Assembly (NCBI GenBank): GCA_963824095.1
Contig: CAWGNS010000008.1
Span: forward strand, 1,488,001-1,552,000
Direction: 5' to 3'
Source: JBBDWJ01 sp963824095
Lineage (GTDB): Bacteria; Acidobacteriota; Terriglobia; Bryobacterales; UBA6623
DNA: 64,000 nt
The notes beneath the pieces are model-generated. The model was given only the letters and a program-made list of their open reading frames with translations. It was not told the origin of the DNA and ran no database searches. Shown one piece after another: positions 21,191-29,641 of the stretch. The first letter of the stretch is position 1, and every line of letters begins with the position of its first letter. The position numbers were made by a program, and so were the translations under genes.

Positions 21191-21313
21191 TGCCGCCTCC
21201 TGATGCGATGTATGCGCCCGCGAGGCGCGATCCGTTGCGATGGCTGGCCAGCCCCTCAGGAGGCAGCCGACACCGCCGCTTATCCCACCGCCGCTTATTT
21301 CAAAACATTATAG

Positions 21314-21333
21314 ACGCTAATTGTTTTTAGCGT
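21314..21333. promoter_or_regulatory. 7-bp stem-loop in divergent intergenic region
   Basis: ACGCTAA (21314-21320) and TTAGCGT (21327-21333) are perfect inverted repeats around TTGTTT, in the 266-bp region between the divergent genes at 21190 and 21457. It may be an operator or an attenuator. It is AT-rich against its surroundings. No function assigned. Confidence 0.3.
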
Positions 21334-21456
21334 GAACGCCCGCGCCGACGCCGGCCGAAAGGACGGCTGGGGCCTGCAAGAGAGACTGCGGCATGGGCCG
21401 CCCGCCCAGGAGTAAAGGATGCCTTCTTCAGGCGCCCTGAGCTAGAGTGAAGGCTT

Positions 21457-22410
21457 ATGGGCAAAGCCTTCGACGCCGTGGGCGTGGGTCTCAACGCGAC
21501 CGACACACTGCTGGTGGTGCCGCATTTCCCCGAATACGGCGGCAAGGCGCCTTTCCAGCACGAAATCCTGAGCCCGGGCGGCCAGGTCGCCAGCGCCATG
21601 GTCACCTGCCAGCGGCTCGGCCTGCGCACCAAATACATCGGCTCGGTGGGCGACGACGAACGCGGCCGGATTCAGCTCCGCAGCCTCGAGGAATCGGGCG
21701 TCGACATCGAGCACGTGCAGATCCGCGAGAACTGCCCCAACCAGTCGGCCTACATCATCATCGACCAGCGTACCGGCGAGCGCACCGTCTTCTGGCACCG
21801 CGATGAATGCCTGCGAATCGACCCCGAGCAAATCACGCCCGAGCAGATCGGCTGCGCGCGCCTGCTGCACATCGACGGTCATGACACCCCGGCCGTAGCC
21901 CATGCCGCGCGCATCGCCCACGAAGCCGGCATCCCGGTCACCGTCGACGTCGATACCATCTACCATGGCTTCGACAAGGCGCTGCCCTACGTGGACTATC
22001 TGATCGCCAGCACGGGCTTTCCCGTCCAATGGACCAACGAGCGCGATCCGTTCCGGGCGCTGGAGCTGATCCAGAAGGAATACGGCATGAAGGTCGCCGC
22101 GATGACGCTCGGCGCCTGGGGGTCGCTGGCGTTGTGCGGCGGTCGCTTTCACTATTCGCCGGCCTTCGTGGTCAATTGCGCCGACACCACCGGCGCCGGC
22201 GACGTCTTTCACGGCGCCTTCTGCTTCGGGCTGCTGCAGGATTACCCGCTGCAGCGCACGCTGGATTTCTCCAACGCCATGGCCGCGCTCAACTGTAAGG
22301 CGCTCGGGGCCCGCGGGGGCATTGCGACGTTCGACGAGGCCGAGGCGCTGATCCGCGGCGGTGAGCGCCGCTCGAACCCCGATTTTCTGTCTCCCGGACA
22401 AGCCGGTTAG
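21457..22410 (+). CDS. PfkB-family carbohydrate kinase
   Basis: Ribokinase-fold sugar or nucleoside kinase that transfers the gamma-phosphate of ATP to a hydroxymethyl group. The N-terminal signature is around residues 38-50 (LSPGGQVASAMVTCQRLG) and the C-terminal PfkB signature with catalytic Asp is CADTTGAGDVFHGAFCFGL (residues about 244-262). At 317 residues it has family length. The substrate cannot be told. It is followed after 6 bp by the rhomboid gene, so it is the first gene of a three-gene operon. Confidence 0.88.
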   Translation: MGKAFDAVGVGLNATDTLLVVPHFPEYGGKAPFQHEILSPGGQVASAMVTCQRLGLRTKYIGSVGDDERGRIQLRSLEESGVDIEHVQIRENCPNQSAYIIIDQRTGERTVFWHRDECLRIDPEQITPEQIGCARLLHIDGHDTPAVAHAARIAHEAGIPVTVDVDTIYHGFDKALPYVDYLIASTGFPVQWTNERDPFRALELIQKEYGMKVAAMTLGAWGSLALCGGRFHYSPAFVVNCADTTGAGDVFHGAFCFGLLQDYPLQRTLDFSNAMAALNCKALGARGGIATFDEAEALIRGGERRSNPDFLSPGQAG

Positions 22411-22416
22411 GTTTTC

Positions 22417-23118
22417 ATGATTCCCCTCCGAGACGACGCGCCGCGGTGGAGCTTCCCCTTCGTCACGATCGCGTTGATTACCGTCAACGTGCTGGTGTTT
22501 CTCTACCAGCTCTCGCTGTTCATGCACTCTCCGGCGCAGGCCGAGGCCTTCGTGCAGGTTTACGGCGCGATTCCGCTGCGCACCTTCCGGGCGCTTTCGG
22601 GCAACTACCCTGCCTTCGACGGGCTGGTGCCCGTGTTTACGGCGATGTTTCTGCACGGCGGCGTGATGCACCTGCTGGGCAACATGTGGTTTCTTTGGAT
22701 CTTCGGCGACAACATCGAAGACGAGCTGGGGCACGTTCCCTTCCTGCTGTTCTATTTCGTTTGCGGCCTGGCGGCCTGGCTGGCCCATTTTCTCGCCAAC
22801 CCCGGCTCGGTCGTGCCGGCGATCGGCGCCAGCGGCGCCATCTCGGGCGTGATGGGCGCCTACATCGTGCGGTTTCCGTGGGCGCGCATCGTGGTGCTGA
22901 TTCCGATCATCATTATCTTCACGACCATCGAGGTGCCGGCCGCGCTGATGCTGGTCTATTGGTTTCTGATTCAGTTTTTCAGTGGCGCCGCCGAGTACGG
23001 GCAAGCCGCCGGGGCCGGCGTCGCCTGGTTTGCGCACGTCGGTGGATTCGTCGCCGGAGCCCTGCTGATCTGGGTCCGCCCGCGCCGCCGCCGCTACGGC
23101 CGCGTGTATCAATATTGA
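22417..23118 (+). CDS. rhomboid-family intramembrane serine protease
   Basis: Polytopic membrane protease that cleaves transmembrane substrates. The catalytic Ser is in GASGAISGVMGAYIV (residues about 140-154) and the catalytic His in AHVGGFVAGALL in the last helix. HGGVMHLLGNMWFLWIFG is the conserved second-helix segment. Six hydrophobic segments are visible. Its stop codon overlaps the next ATG by one base (TGATG), implying translational coupling. Confidence 0.92.
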   Translation: MIPLRDDAPRWSFPFVTIALITVNVLVFLYQLSLFMHSPAQAEAFVQVYGAIPLRTFRALSGNYPAFDGLVPVFTAMFLHGGVMHLLGNMWFLWIFGDNIEDELGHVPFLLFYFVCGLAAWLAHFLANPGSVVPAIGASGAISGVMGAYIVRFPWARIVVLIPIIIIFTTIEVPAALMLVYWFLIQFFSGAAEYGQAAGAGVAWFAHVGGFVAGALLIWVRPRRRRYGRVYQY

Positions 23119-23420
23119 TGCCAGCACGGATGCCGCCAACGACGCCCCAGCAGCCCGCAACGCCGCCGTCGGCAACGCCCAAAGTGACGGTCTATTCGCG
23201 CCCCGGCTGCCATTTGTGCGACGACGTCAAGCAACAGCTCGAGCAACTGCGCCGGCGGGTGGATTTCGATCTGGAAGAGATCAACATCGACGAGGACGAC
23301 GCGCTGCGCCGCCTCTACAACGAAGAAGTCCCGGTGGTGATGATCAACGGCAGGAAAGCCTTCAAATACCGGCTGGACCCGGCAGAGTTTCTGGAGAAGC
23401 TGAGAGCGGGGCGCGGGTAG
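23118..23420 (+). CDS. glutaredoxin-like thioredoxin-fold protein
   Basis: 100 residues with a thioredoxin fold: the active-site segment is VYSRPGCHLCDDVKQQL (redox motif CHLC), followed by a PVVMINGRKAF cis-Pro segment. It resembles the DUF836/glutaredoxin family of small thiol oxidoreductases. The start ATG overlaps the rhomboid stop by one base; a second ATG at 23130 is possible. The redox partner is unknown. Confidence 0.85.
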   Translation: MPARMPPTTPQQPATPPSATPKVTVYSRPGCHLCDDVKQQLEQLRRRVDFDLEEINIDEDDALRRLYNEEVPVVMINGRKAFKYRLDPAEFLEKLRAGRG

Positions 23421-23441
23421 CGCCGATAATCTGGCTGCATC

Positions 23442-23486
23442 CCCGTAGCGCAGGGCTGGATGTTTTTCCCAGCCCTGCGCTACGGG
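23442..23486. terminator. perfect 18-bp hairpin from family A repeat, bidirectional transcript end
   Basis: CCCGTAGCGCAGGGCTGG (23442-23459) and its exact reverse complement (23469-23486) flank a 9-nt loop containing T5. It lies between the convergent glutaredoxin-like and folE genes and probably ends both transcripts, though no T-run follows the stem. It is a fused version of the inverted family A pairs seen elsewhere. Confidence 0.6.
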
Positions 23487-23503
23487 CCGGCGTGCGCCAC
23501 TTC

Positions 23504-24139
23504 CTAGATGCCGTTGTTCTTGCGCGAAACCAGCGACAGAAACTCTTCGCGCGTCTGCAGGTTCTCGCGAAACGCGCCGAGCATGGCGCTGGTGACCGCC
23601 GAGGAATGCTGCTTCTCGACGCCGCGCATCATCATGCACAGGTGCCGCGCTTCGATCACCACGCCGACACCCACCGGGTCGATGGCCTCCAGCAGCGTTT
23701 CGGCGATCTGATTGGTCAACCGCTCCTGCACCTGGAGGCGGCGCGCGAACATTTCCACCAGCCGGGCGATCTTGCTCAGTCCCACGACCTTGCTGCGCGG
23801 AATATAAGCCACGTGCACCTTGCCGAAGAACGGCAACAGATGATGCTCACAGAGGCTGAACATCTCGATGTCTTTGACGATCACCATCTCGTCGTAAGTC
23901 ACATCGAACAGCGCCCCGTTGAGGATCTCCTGGGGATCCATGCGATAACCCGCGGTCAGCTCCGAGAACGCCTGCGCGACGCGTTCGGGCGTGCGCACCA
24001 GCCCGTCGCGGTTGGGGTCTTCGCCCAACTCGATCAGCATCTGACGGACCAGTTCCGCCATGCGGCTCTGGCTCGGCGAAGCCCCGCCGGGCTCGTTGCC
24101 GAGCAGGTCCAGGTCGTGGGGCGTGGTGATCTTAGCCAT
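23504..24139 (-). CDS. folE: GTP cyclohydrolase I
   Basis: Catalyses conversion of GTP to 7,8-dihydroneopterin triphosphate and formate, the entry step to folate, pterin and queuosine synthesis. Zinc and active-site motifs are clear: FSLCEHHLLPFFGKVHVAYIP and RLQVQERLTNQIAE, then the zinc Cys in ARHLCMMMRGV. The 211-residue length is typical. The ATG at 24139 overlaps the restored stop of the upstream PTPS gene by 8 bases, indicating translational coupling in a three-gene pterin operon. Confidence 0.96.
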   Translation of the reverse strand: MAKITTPHDLDLLGNEPGGASPSQSRMAELVRQMLIELGEDPNRDGLVRTPERVAQAFSELTAGYRMDPQEILNGALFDVTYDEMVIVKDIEMFSLCEHHLLPFFGKVHVAYIPRSKVVGLSKIARLVEMFARRLQVQERLTNQIAETLLEAIDPVGVGVVIEARHLCMMMRGVEKQHSSAVTSAMLGAFRENLQTREEFLSLVSRKNNGI

Positions 24140-24558
24140 AGGTCACTTCAAAGGTATTGCGCGCCGTTTCCTCGATGCGCACGCGGTCCAGGCGCAGCGG
24201 CCGGCCCTGGAATTCGCGTTTCGCAGGCGTCCCGCAGCCACCCCCCGATCAGCAGCGCAAGATTCTCGGTGGTGGGCACCACGCCCTGCATCGCCGGCAC
24301 ATCGCTGTTGAGGTTGGCGTGGTCGATCCTGTCGAGCACGGCTTGGTGGACCAGCCGGTCGAGCGCCGCGCGCGGCAGCAGCATTCCCGTCGCCGGGTCG
24401 CCTTCTCCGCTCACACTGACTTCGAGAACGTAGTTGTGCCCATGCCCGAACGGGTTGTTGCACTTGCCAAACAAGCGGGCGTTCTCTTCCTCGCTGAGCT
24501 GGCTGGTGTGCAGCCGGTGCGAGGCCGAAAATGCGTAACGTTTCGCCAGCCGGAGCAT
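24132..24558 (-). CDS. PTPS/QueD-family pterin synthase, frameshifted near the C-terminus
   Basis: 6-pyruvoyl/6-carboxy-tetrahydropterin synthase homologue acting on dihydroneopterin triphosphate. The zinc ligands are in FSASHRL and GHGHNY, the catalytic Cys in FGKCNNP, and the Asp-His pair in RIDHANLN. As read, the frame ends at 24148 with a non-homologous tail. Dropping one T from the TTT at 24219-24221 (AAA in the coding strand) restores EFQGRPLRLDRVRIEETARN and a TAA at 24132-24134 that overlaps the folE start. The lost tail includes the Glu (RIEET) that anchors the pterin ring in PTPS. Either a sequencing error or a recent inactivation. Confidence 0.85.
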
Positions 24559-24621
24559 GTGTCGTTCCAGGGTTCAGGGACTGTCTTGCCGCGTTCCCCA
24601 AGGAAACGCCGCCGGCCCGAA

Positions 24622-25059
24622 TCAGGCGGTGACGCCGCTCTGGGGCGCCTCGCCGCTGTAATCGACGAACAGGTCCGGTGTCTCGTACAGGCGGACCGCA
24701 TGCAGCCGCCGGCCGTTGGAGCGGATGCGCGGCTCGATGCGGCTCCAGATGTCTTTGGCGATGTTTTCCGCCGTGGGCACCACCTCGTCGAACGGCGCGA
24801 CCTCGTGGTTCAAGAAGCGGTGGTCGTACACCTCCACGACTTCTTCGTTCAGGATCTCCTTGAGATCCTTCAGGTTCATGACCATGCCGTTCACCGGGTC
24901 GGTCTCGCCCGCCACCGTCACCTCCAGCACATAGTTGTGCCCGTGGCCGCTGGGCGAGCTCGCTTTGCCGTACAAAGCTTCGTTCTCGGAGGCGGAAAGC
25001 CGCGGGCTCGCGCAGTAGTGCGAGGCGCAGAATTCGGCCTTGCGGGTGATCAGCACCAT
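24622..25059 (-). CDS. PTPS/QueD-family paralogue lacking the catalytic cysteine
   Basis: Second 6-pyruvoyl-tetrahydropterin synthase-type protein and first gene of the pterin operon. Zinc ligands are kept (CASHYCA and GHGHNY), as are the Asp-His pair (VYDHRFLN) and the pterin-anchor Glu (VRLYET). The position of the catalytic Cys reads Ala: YGKASSPSG, compared with FGKCNNPFG in the neighbour. Classical PTPS or QueD chemistry is therefore doubtful, and it may have another pterin-related reaction. 145 residues, ATG at 25059. It diverges from the TlpA gene with only 47 bp between starts. Confidence 0.87.
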   Translation of the reverse strand: MVLITRKAEFCASHYCASPRLSASENEALYGKASSPSGHGHNYVLEVTVAGETDPVNGMVMNLKDLKEILNEEVVEVYDHRFLNHEVAPFDEVVPTAENIAKDIWSRIEPRIRSNGRRLHAVRLYETPDLFVDYSGEAPQSGVTA

Positions 25060-25106
25060 TTGCGGAATTTCTCTCTCCCGGCTACAGTAAAACTAACGGT
25101 CTCATT

Positions 25107-25628
25107 ATGTCACGGCTCAATCGAGAGGCAATTCTGGCATCGCTCATGGTGGTGTTGAGCGCGGTGTTGATTGTCCGGCTGGTTCCCTACTTTCGCCAGT
25201 ACAACGTCGGCCCCGGCGACCACGCCCCGTCGTTCGACCTCACCGGCGACAACGGCACCGGGGTGAGGCTCGAAGACTACCGCGGCAAATATGTGCTGCT
25301 GAATTTCTGGGCGACCTACTGCGTGCCCTGCGTCCAGGAGCTACCTTCGCTGAACAACGTCTACGACCAGATGCGCGACAAGGGCCTGATCGTTCTCGGC
25401 GTGAGCGTGGACGAAAACCAGGAGGCCTACCAGCGCTTCCTGACCGCGCACAACGTGAGCTTCCCTACCGCCCGCGATCCCGAATGGAGCGCGGCCCTGC
25501 GCTATGGCACCTCGAAGATACCCGAAACCTATTTGATCGACCGCGACGGCACCGTGATCCGCAAATATATTGGGGCCGAGAATTGGCAGCGGCCCGAGAT
25601 CCTCAACTACCTTCAGTCGTTGTTGTAG
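25107..25628 (+). CDS. TlpA/ResA-type membrane-anchored thioredoxin
   Basis: Periplasm-facing thiol-disulfide oxidoreductase. An N-terminal signal anchor (residues about 9-27) is followed by an AhpC/TSA-like thioredoxin domain with the redox motif WATYCVPCVQE (CVPC) near residue 73 and the cis-Pro segment SKIPETYLIDRDG near residue 140. 173 residues, as usual for ResA/TlpA proteins that reduce apocytochrome c or other exported thiols. It stands alone, so its target is unknown. Confidence 0.9.
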   Translation: MSRLNREAILASLMVVLSAVLIVRLVPYFRQYNVGPGDHAPSFDLTGDNGTGVRLEDYRGKYVLLNFWATYCVPCVQELPSLNNVYDQMRDKGLIVLGVSVDENQEAYQRFLTAHNVSFPTARDPEWSAALRYGTSKIPETYLIDRDGTVIRKYIGAENWQRPEILNYLQSLL

Positions 25629-25810
25629 AAACCCGCGGTAGTCACTCTGCTGTCTTCCAGCGAAGCACTCAACAGAGCCCTCGACACAGTGGGACTCGCG
25701 TGGCGCCCTCACAACAGCGGCTTTCTCTTTCTTGACCTGCCGCCGACGGCGACCGACAATAACATCAAGGCGGCGTGTCCTCCGACGCCGTAGCAAGTCA
25801 GGTCAAAGCC

Positions 25811-26248
25811 ATGCAACGCATCTCGATCGGCATCTTCCTTGCGGCCCTGCTGGCCGTACCACTGGCACTTGCCCAGTACACCCCCACGAATTCCAGCTCC
25901 AAAACGCGGCCAGGCGACCACTCCAACGCCGTGGGCAATGAGCTCGGCACGAAGCCCGACGCCGTGCTTCAGATCGTGAAGGTCAAGGGGAAACTCAGCG
26001 CCATCGACCTCAAGGAACGCACGATCACCATCGCGAACGACAAAAAAAGCAAGGAAGATGGGCTGACGCTGAGCTTTTCTCAGCCGGCCGACCGCGAGCA
26101 GATCAAGGCCTCGAAGAAGGCCGAGAAGGTTCTGGGCAAGAAAAGGCTCAAGCTCGAAGATCTGAAGGTGGGCTCGGAAGTCAGTTTGCAGTACTACCCC
26201 GTGCTCGGGCAGTTGCTGGAGTTGGTCGTCGAGCAGCCGGCGAGTTGA
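25811..26248 (+). CDS. small secreted protein of unknown function
   Basis: 145 residues. A signal peptide (MQRISIGIFLAALLAVPLALAQ) is followed by a Ser/Thr/Asn-rich stretch and a basic domain with KGKLSAIDLKERTITIAND, which looks like a small beta-barrel of the kind found in proteins modelling pH- or ion-dependent equilibria. The frame is open upstream to 25775, but the signal peptide makes the ATG at 25811 the start. I do not recognise a family. Confidence 0.72.
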   Translation: MQRISIGIFLAALLAVPLALAQYTPTNSSSKTRPGDHSNAVGNELGTKPDAVLQIVKVKGKLSAIDLKERTITIANDKKSKEDGLTLSFSQPADREQIKASKKAEKVLGKKRLKLEDLKVGSEVSLQYYPVLGQLLELVVEQPAS

Positions 26249-26296
26249 ACGGCTGACGAAGGCAGGTTCCCCTCAACCCGGCATCGCCGCCGGGAA

Positions 26297-27790
26297 TCAG
26301 CTACTTTCCGCCCCCACCGGCGCCGGGCGTTTGCGCAACAGCGGCAGCAGCAGCGATAACACCGTCGCCACCAGAAAAAACAGCACGATCGGCCGCGACA
26401 GAGTGCCCCACCAGTCGCCGCGGCTCAGGATCAGCGCCCGCCGCAGGTTGGCCTCCATCATCGGCCCCAGAATCAACCCCAGCACCAGCGGACCCAAAGG
26501 GACGCCGGCCTTACGCAGCAGAAAGCCCAAAACCCCGGCGGCGAACATCACCCAGACGTCGACCACCGCGTTGTTGAGCGCATAAGAGCCGACCGTGCCG
26601 AATAGCACAATCCCCGCCCATAGCCAGGGGTTCGGGATGTTCAACACCCGCGCCAGGGGCCGCGCACCCAGTAGTCCCACCAGCATGATCAGCAGGGCCC
26701 CGAACACGATCAGGAAAACGATCGTGAACACGAACTCGCCGTGATCGCGAAACAGCAACGGCCCCGGTTGAATGCCGTGAATCAGCAACGCCCCGATCAG
26801 TACCGCCGAAACGGCGTCGCCCGGGATGCCCAAGGTCAGCATCGTCGTCATGGCGCCGCCGATCGCGGCGTTACAGGCCGTGCAACTCGCCGCCAGCGCC
26901 TCGATCGACCCCTTGCCGAACTCGGCCTTGCGCCGCGACATCCGCCGGGTCTGCTCCCAGGCGATCACTGAGCCAATGTCGCCGCCCGCCGCCGGGATCG
27001 CCCCCACCAGCGTGCCCAGCCCGGCGCCGGTCAGCATGCCCGGCAGCATCTGTTTCCACTCCGCCAGGCTCGGCCAGATGCGGCCCAATGCCGCCGGAGG
27101 CTTCGACAACGCCCCGTGGCGCTCCGAGATCTGCACCAGCACTTCGGCGAAGCCAAACAGCCCGATCATCACCGGCACGAACGAGATGCCGTCGAGAAAC
27201 TCCGAGAGGCCGAACGTATAGCGCGGGAAAGCGGTCATCGGGTCGAGCCCGACTGTGGAGAGCGCCAGGCCGAGCATCCCAGCCAGCATTCCCTGGATCA
27301 CGCGGTCGCCCGAAACGCCCGCCATCAGGCTGATTCCAAACAAGGCCAGCCCGAAATATTCCGCCGGACCGAAACGCAGCGCAAAATGCGCGATCGGAAA
27401 CGCGGCAACGGCCAGAAACAGCACGCTGACCAGTTGCCCGACCGCCGAAAGCAGCGCGTTGATGCCCAGAGCCAGCCCAGCCCGGCCCTTCTGCGCCATG
27501 GGATAGCCATCCCACGATGCCGCGATGGAGGCCGGCGTTCCGGGTACGTTGATGAGAATAGCCGGGATGCCGCCGGCCGGGATCGCCCCGCAGTAGATTC
27601 CCAGCAGCATGGCGAGGCCCTGCTCGGCCGTAAGCCAGAAGGTGAGCGGGGTGAGCACCGCCACCCCCATCGTCGCCGTCAGCCCAGGCAGCGCGCCGAA
27701 CACCGCGCCCAGCGCCACACCGCCCAGCAGGAACAGCATCACCTGCCATTGCAGAACGGCCTGGAGCCCATGCAGGATATCGGCGGCCAT
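26297..27790 (-). CDS. tctA: TctA-family tripartite tricarboxylate transporter permease
   Basis: Large membrane subunit of a TTT-type secondary transporter for carboxylates. Twelve or so hydrophobic segments are visible, with the conserved GALPGLTATMGVAVLTPLTF and GIPGDAVSAVLIGALLIHG signatures and the ALYCGAIPAGGIPAILIN-like segment near residue 65. 497 residues, family-typical. Its start is 6 bp after the tctB stop. The substrate is normally set by a periplasmic TctC receptor, which is absent from this window. Confidence 0.92.
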   Translation of the reverse strand: MAADILHGLQAVLQWQVMLFLLGGVALGAVFGALPGLTATMGVAVLTPLTFWLTAEQGLAMLLGIYCGAIPAGGIPAILINVPGTPASIAASWDGYPMAQKGRAGLALGINALLSAVGQLVSVLFLAVAAFPIAHFALRFGPAEYFGLALFGISLMAGVSGDRVIQGMLAGMLGLALSTVGLDPMTAFPRYTFGLSEFLDGISFVPVMIGLFGFAEVLVQISERHGALSKPPAALGRIWPSLAEWKQMLPGMLTGAGLGTLVGAIPAAGGDIGSVIAWEQTRRMSRRKAEFGKGSIEALAASCTACNAAIGGAMTTMLTLGIPGDAVSAVLIGALLIHGIQPGPLLFRDHGEFVFTIVFLIVFGALLIMLVGLLGARPLARVLNIPNPWLWAGIVLFGTVGSYALNNAVVDVWVMFAAGVLGFLLRKAGVPLGPLVLGLILGPMMEANLRRALILSRGDWWGTLSRPIVLFFLVATVLSLLLPLLRKRPAPVGAESS

Positions 27791-27796
27791 CGCGGT

Positions 27797-28219
27797 TTAC
27801 TCCAGAGAGATCCGCAGGCCGTATTGGAAGGCCCCGACGACCACCGCGGTCAGCGCCAGCCCAACAGCGACGCTGGCGGTCCAGCGTTGCCCCAGAAAGC
27901 GCAGCAACAAAGCGAGAAACACGGCCGTGCGCAGGGCAAACCAGCCGTTTCCCCACAACAGCAGGTAGACAAACGTCAGCCCGATCGCGCCAGCGACGCC
28001 GCGCGCGTTGTCCAAGACAAACGCGCCCTTTTCGCGATGACGCGCGGACTGCACAAACAGCGCCACGGCCAGCAGGAGGATCACCGAGCCGAGCACCTGC
28101 GGGAAGAAACCCGGGCCTGGCAGCCGGCCCATCCCCGCCGGCAGCTCGTACGCGCTGCCCACCAGATACGCCCCCAGCAGAAAGAAACCGGAGGCGACGG
28201 CTAGGTTGCTACGGTTCAT
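27797..28219 (-). CDS. tctB: TctB-family small permease subunit
   Basis: Small membrane subunit of the TTT transporter, with four predicted helices: AVASGFFLLGAYLVGSAYELP, FFPQVLGSVILLLAVALFV, GAIGLTFVYLLLWG and a final VAVGLALTAVVVGAF. The AGRLPGPGFFP-type loop is characteristic. 140 residues from the ATG at 28219; an in-frame TTG at 28237 is a less likely start. It is co-transcribed with tctA. Confidence 0.86.
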   Translation of the reverse strand: MNRSNLAVASGFFLLGAYLVGSAYELPAGMGRLPGPGFFPQVLGSVILLLAVALFVQSARHREKGAFVLDNARGVAGAIGLTFVYLLLWGNGWFALRTAVFLALLLRFLGQRWTASVAVGLALTAVVVGAFQYGLRISLE

Positions 28220-28445
28220 GATCCTTTCGCGACTCAATCACGGAATCGCCCGCGCCTCCGCAAAGATTCGGGCCTCGCGAGCAGTCCACCAGTTTACGCC
28301 ATCGCTCGGCTCGGTCTCCGGTCCGCGCCCCGCGGCCCGGACCGCCATTCGGATGCCTCGTTCGCGGTCCTCATCCACCTCAACCCCGCATGGGACACTT
28401 TCGGTCACTCCGGGCCCCTCGCCCGGTATGTCCAACCAAAGCCGT

Positions 28446-28453
28446 GGCATAAT
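28446..28453 (+). promoter_or_regulatory. possible extended -10 promoter for the epimerase gene
   Basis: TGGCATAAT (ending at 28453) fits an extended -10 element (TGn plus CATAAT). Transcription would begin about 65 nt upstream of the ATG at 28525. The -35 region is weak. The region 28220-28446 otherwise holds no confident gene. Confidence 0.35.
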
Positions 28454-28524
28454 GGTGCGAATTGTCAGGAGGGACGGATTGCGGTCTACCCGCACAGCCG
28501 GCTGTCCTGCCGGTGAGGTCTGGT

Positions 28525-29367
28525 ATGCGCCTGGGTGTAAACACGTTGATCTGGTCGGCTGAGTTCGACCCCGCCGTAATCCCTTTCGACAAACTCAAGA
28601 AAGTCGAGGTGGAAGGCCTCGAGATCCCGGTCTTCAACCCCAAGGATCTGGATACCACCGCGATCAAGCCGGTATTCAAGGAAAACAAGCTCTCCTGCAC
28701 CATAATCTCCGTGAATCCGGCGGGAACGAGCCCCATCAGCGAAGACGCCAAAATACGCGACAAGGCCCTCAAGCACTGGAAAAAAGTAATCGAGGTCGCC
28801 GCCGAGCTGGAGTGTCAGATCGTCGCCGGACCGACCTACGCCCCGGTCGGCGATCTGCCCGGCCGCCGGCGAACCGGCGACGAATGGAACTGGGCGGTCG
28901 AATTCCACCAGAAACTCGCCCCCAGCCTGGAGAAAAACGGGGTCGAACTGGCGGTCGAGCCGCTGAACCGCTTCGAAACCTACTTCTTGAACACCGCCGA
29001 AGATGCCGTGAAATTCGTTCAGGAGGTCGACAGCCCGCGGATCGGCGTCCTGCTCGACACCTTCCATTCCAATATCGAAGACAAGAGCGTGGCGGTGGCC
29101 TACCGCCAGTGCGGCAAGCACCTCAAGCACGTCCACACCTGCGAGAACGATCGCGGCATCCCCGGCAGCGGCCACGTCGATTGGCCGGGCGTACTGCGCG
29201 CGCTTCAGGAAATGGGCTACGAAGGCTGGCTGACCATCGAGTCGTTCAACTCGAATATTCCCGAGCTGTCCGCGGCGACAGCCATTTGGCGGGACCTGGC
29301 GCCCCATCCCGACGACATCGCCGTCCAGGGAATCGCCTTTCTCAAGAAGCTCTGGGCAGCCGTTTGA
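28525..29367 (+). CDS. sugar phosphate isomerase/epimerase (ketose 3-epimerase-like)
   Basis: TIM-barrel AP-endonuclease-2-fold enzyme resembling D-tagatose/D-psicose 3-epimerases, which interconvert ketoses through a metal-bound enediolate. Putative metal ligands and bases are in order: Glu145 (AVEPLNRFETY), Asp178 (LLDTFHSNIED), His204 (KHVHTCEN) and Glu239 (TIESF). 280 residues. The frame is open upstream to 28462, but homology starts at the ATG 28525 (MRLGVNTLIW), preceded by a GAGG. The AGGAGG at 28467-28472 is too distant to serve it. Substrate unknown. Confidence 0.85.
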   Translation: MRLGVNTLIWSAEFDPAVIPFDKLKKVEVEGLEIPVFNPKDLDTTAIKPVFKENKLSCTIISVNPAGTSPISEDAKIRDKALKHWKKVIEVAAELECQIVAGPTYAPVGDLPGRRRTGDEWNWAVEFHQKLAPSLEKNGVELAVEPLNRFETYFLNTAEDAVKFVQEVDSPRIGVLLDTFHSNIEDKSVAVAYRQCGKHLKHVHTCENDRGIPGSGHVDWPGVLRALQEMGYEGWLTIESFNSNIPELSAATAIWRDLAPHPDDIAVQGIAFLKKLWAAV

Positions 29368-29605
29368 GGAGCGTTTCCTCGACCTTACCGCGCCTCCGGG
29401 CAACCGCCTAGCCGATCGCGCGGCGTGGCGGTGTGCGCCGGCGCTCTGTTTGCCCAGCCGTCCCTGCCGGCGGTGCCATTGCGGGCTGAACCCCCAAAAA
29501 GTAAGTCGAATTGAGGCAGCGCCCCCCAAAGGTCCCGCCCGCCAGGCACCGTTGTCAAAATGGGCGCACTACCCGCGCATTGCGCGGTCTATGAGAACAG
29601 AGTTA

Positions 29606-29619
29606 GTCTGAAATCAGAC
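29606..29619. promoter_or_regulatory. 14-bp palindrome before the SelA-like gene
   Basis: GTCTGA-AA-TCAGAC is a perfect dyad ending 22 bases before the ATG at 29642 and just ahead of the GAGGAG ribosome-binding site. Its size and symmetry suit a dimeric repressor. No matching second site is seen. The rest of 29368-29641 shows no gene. Confidence 0.35.
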
Positions 29620-29641
29620 GATTGGGTCGAGGAGAATTCTT

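Noticed and set aside
28238..28450. 70-codon minus-strand frame (starting MPRLWLDIPGEGPG) ending directly before tctB
   Set aside because: Position would suit an operon gene, but it lacks a ribosome-binding site, its third-position GC looks lower than in the neighbours, and no homology is recognised.
28479..28562. Possible 27-codon leader frame (TTG start) behind the AGGAGG at 28467-28472, overlapping the epimerase start
   Set aside because: Good ribosome-binding site but rare start codon and no homology; kept only as a note.
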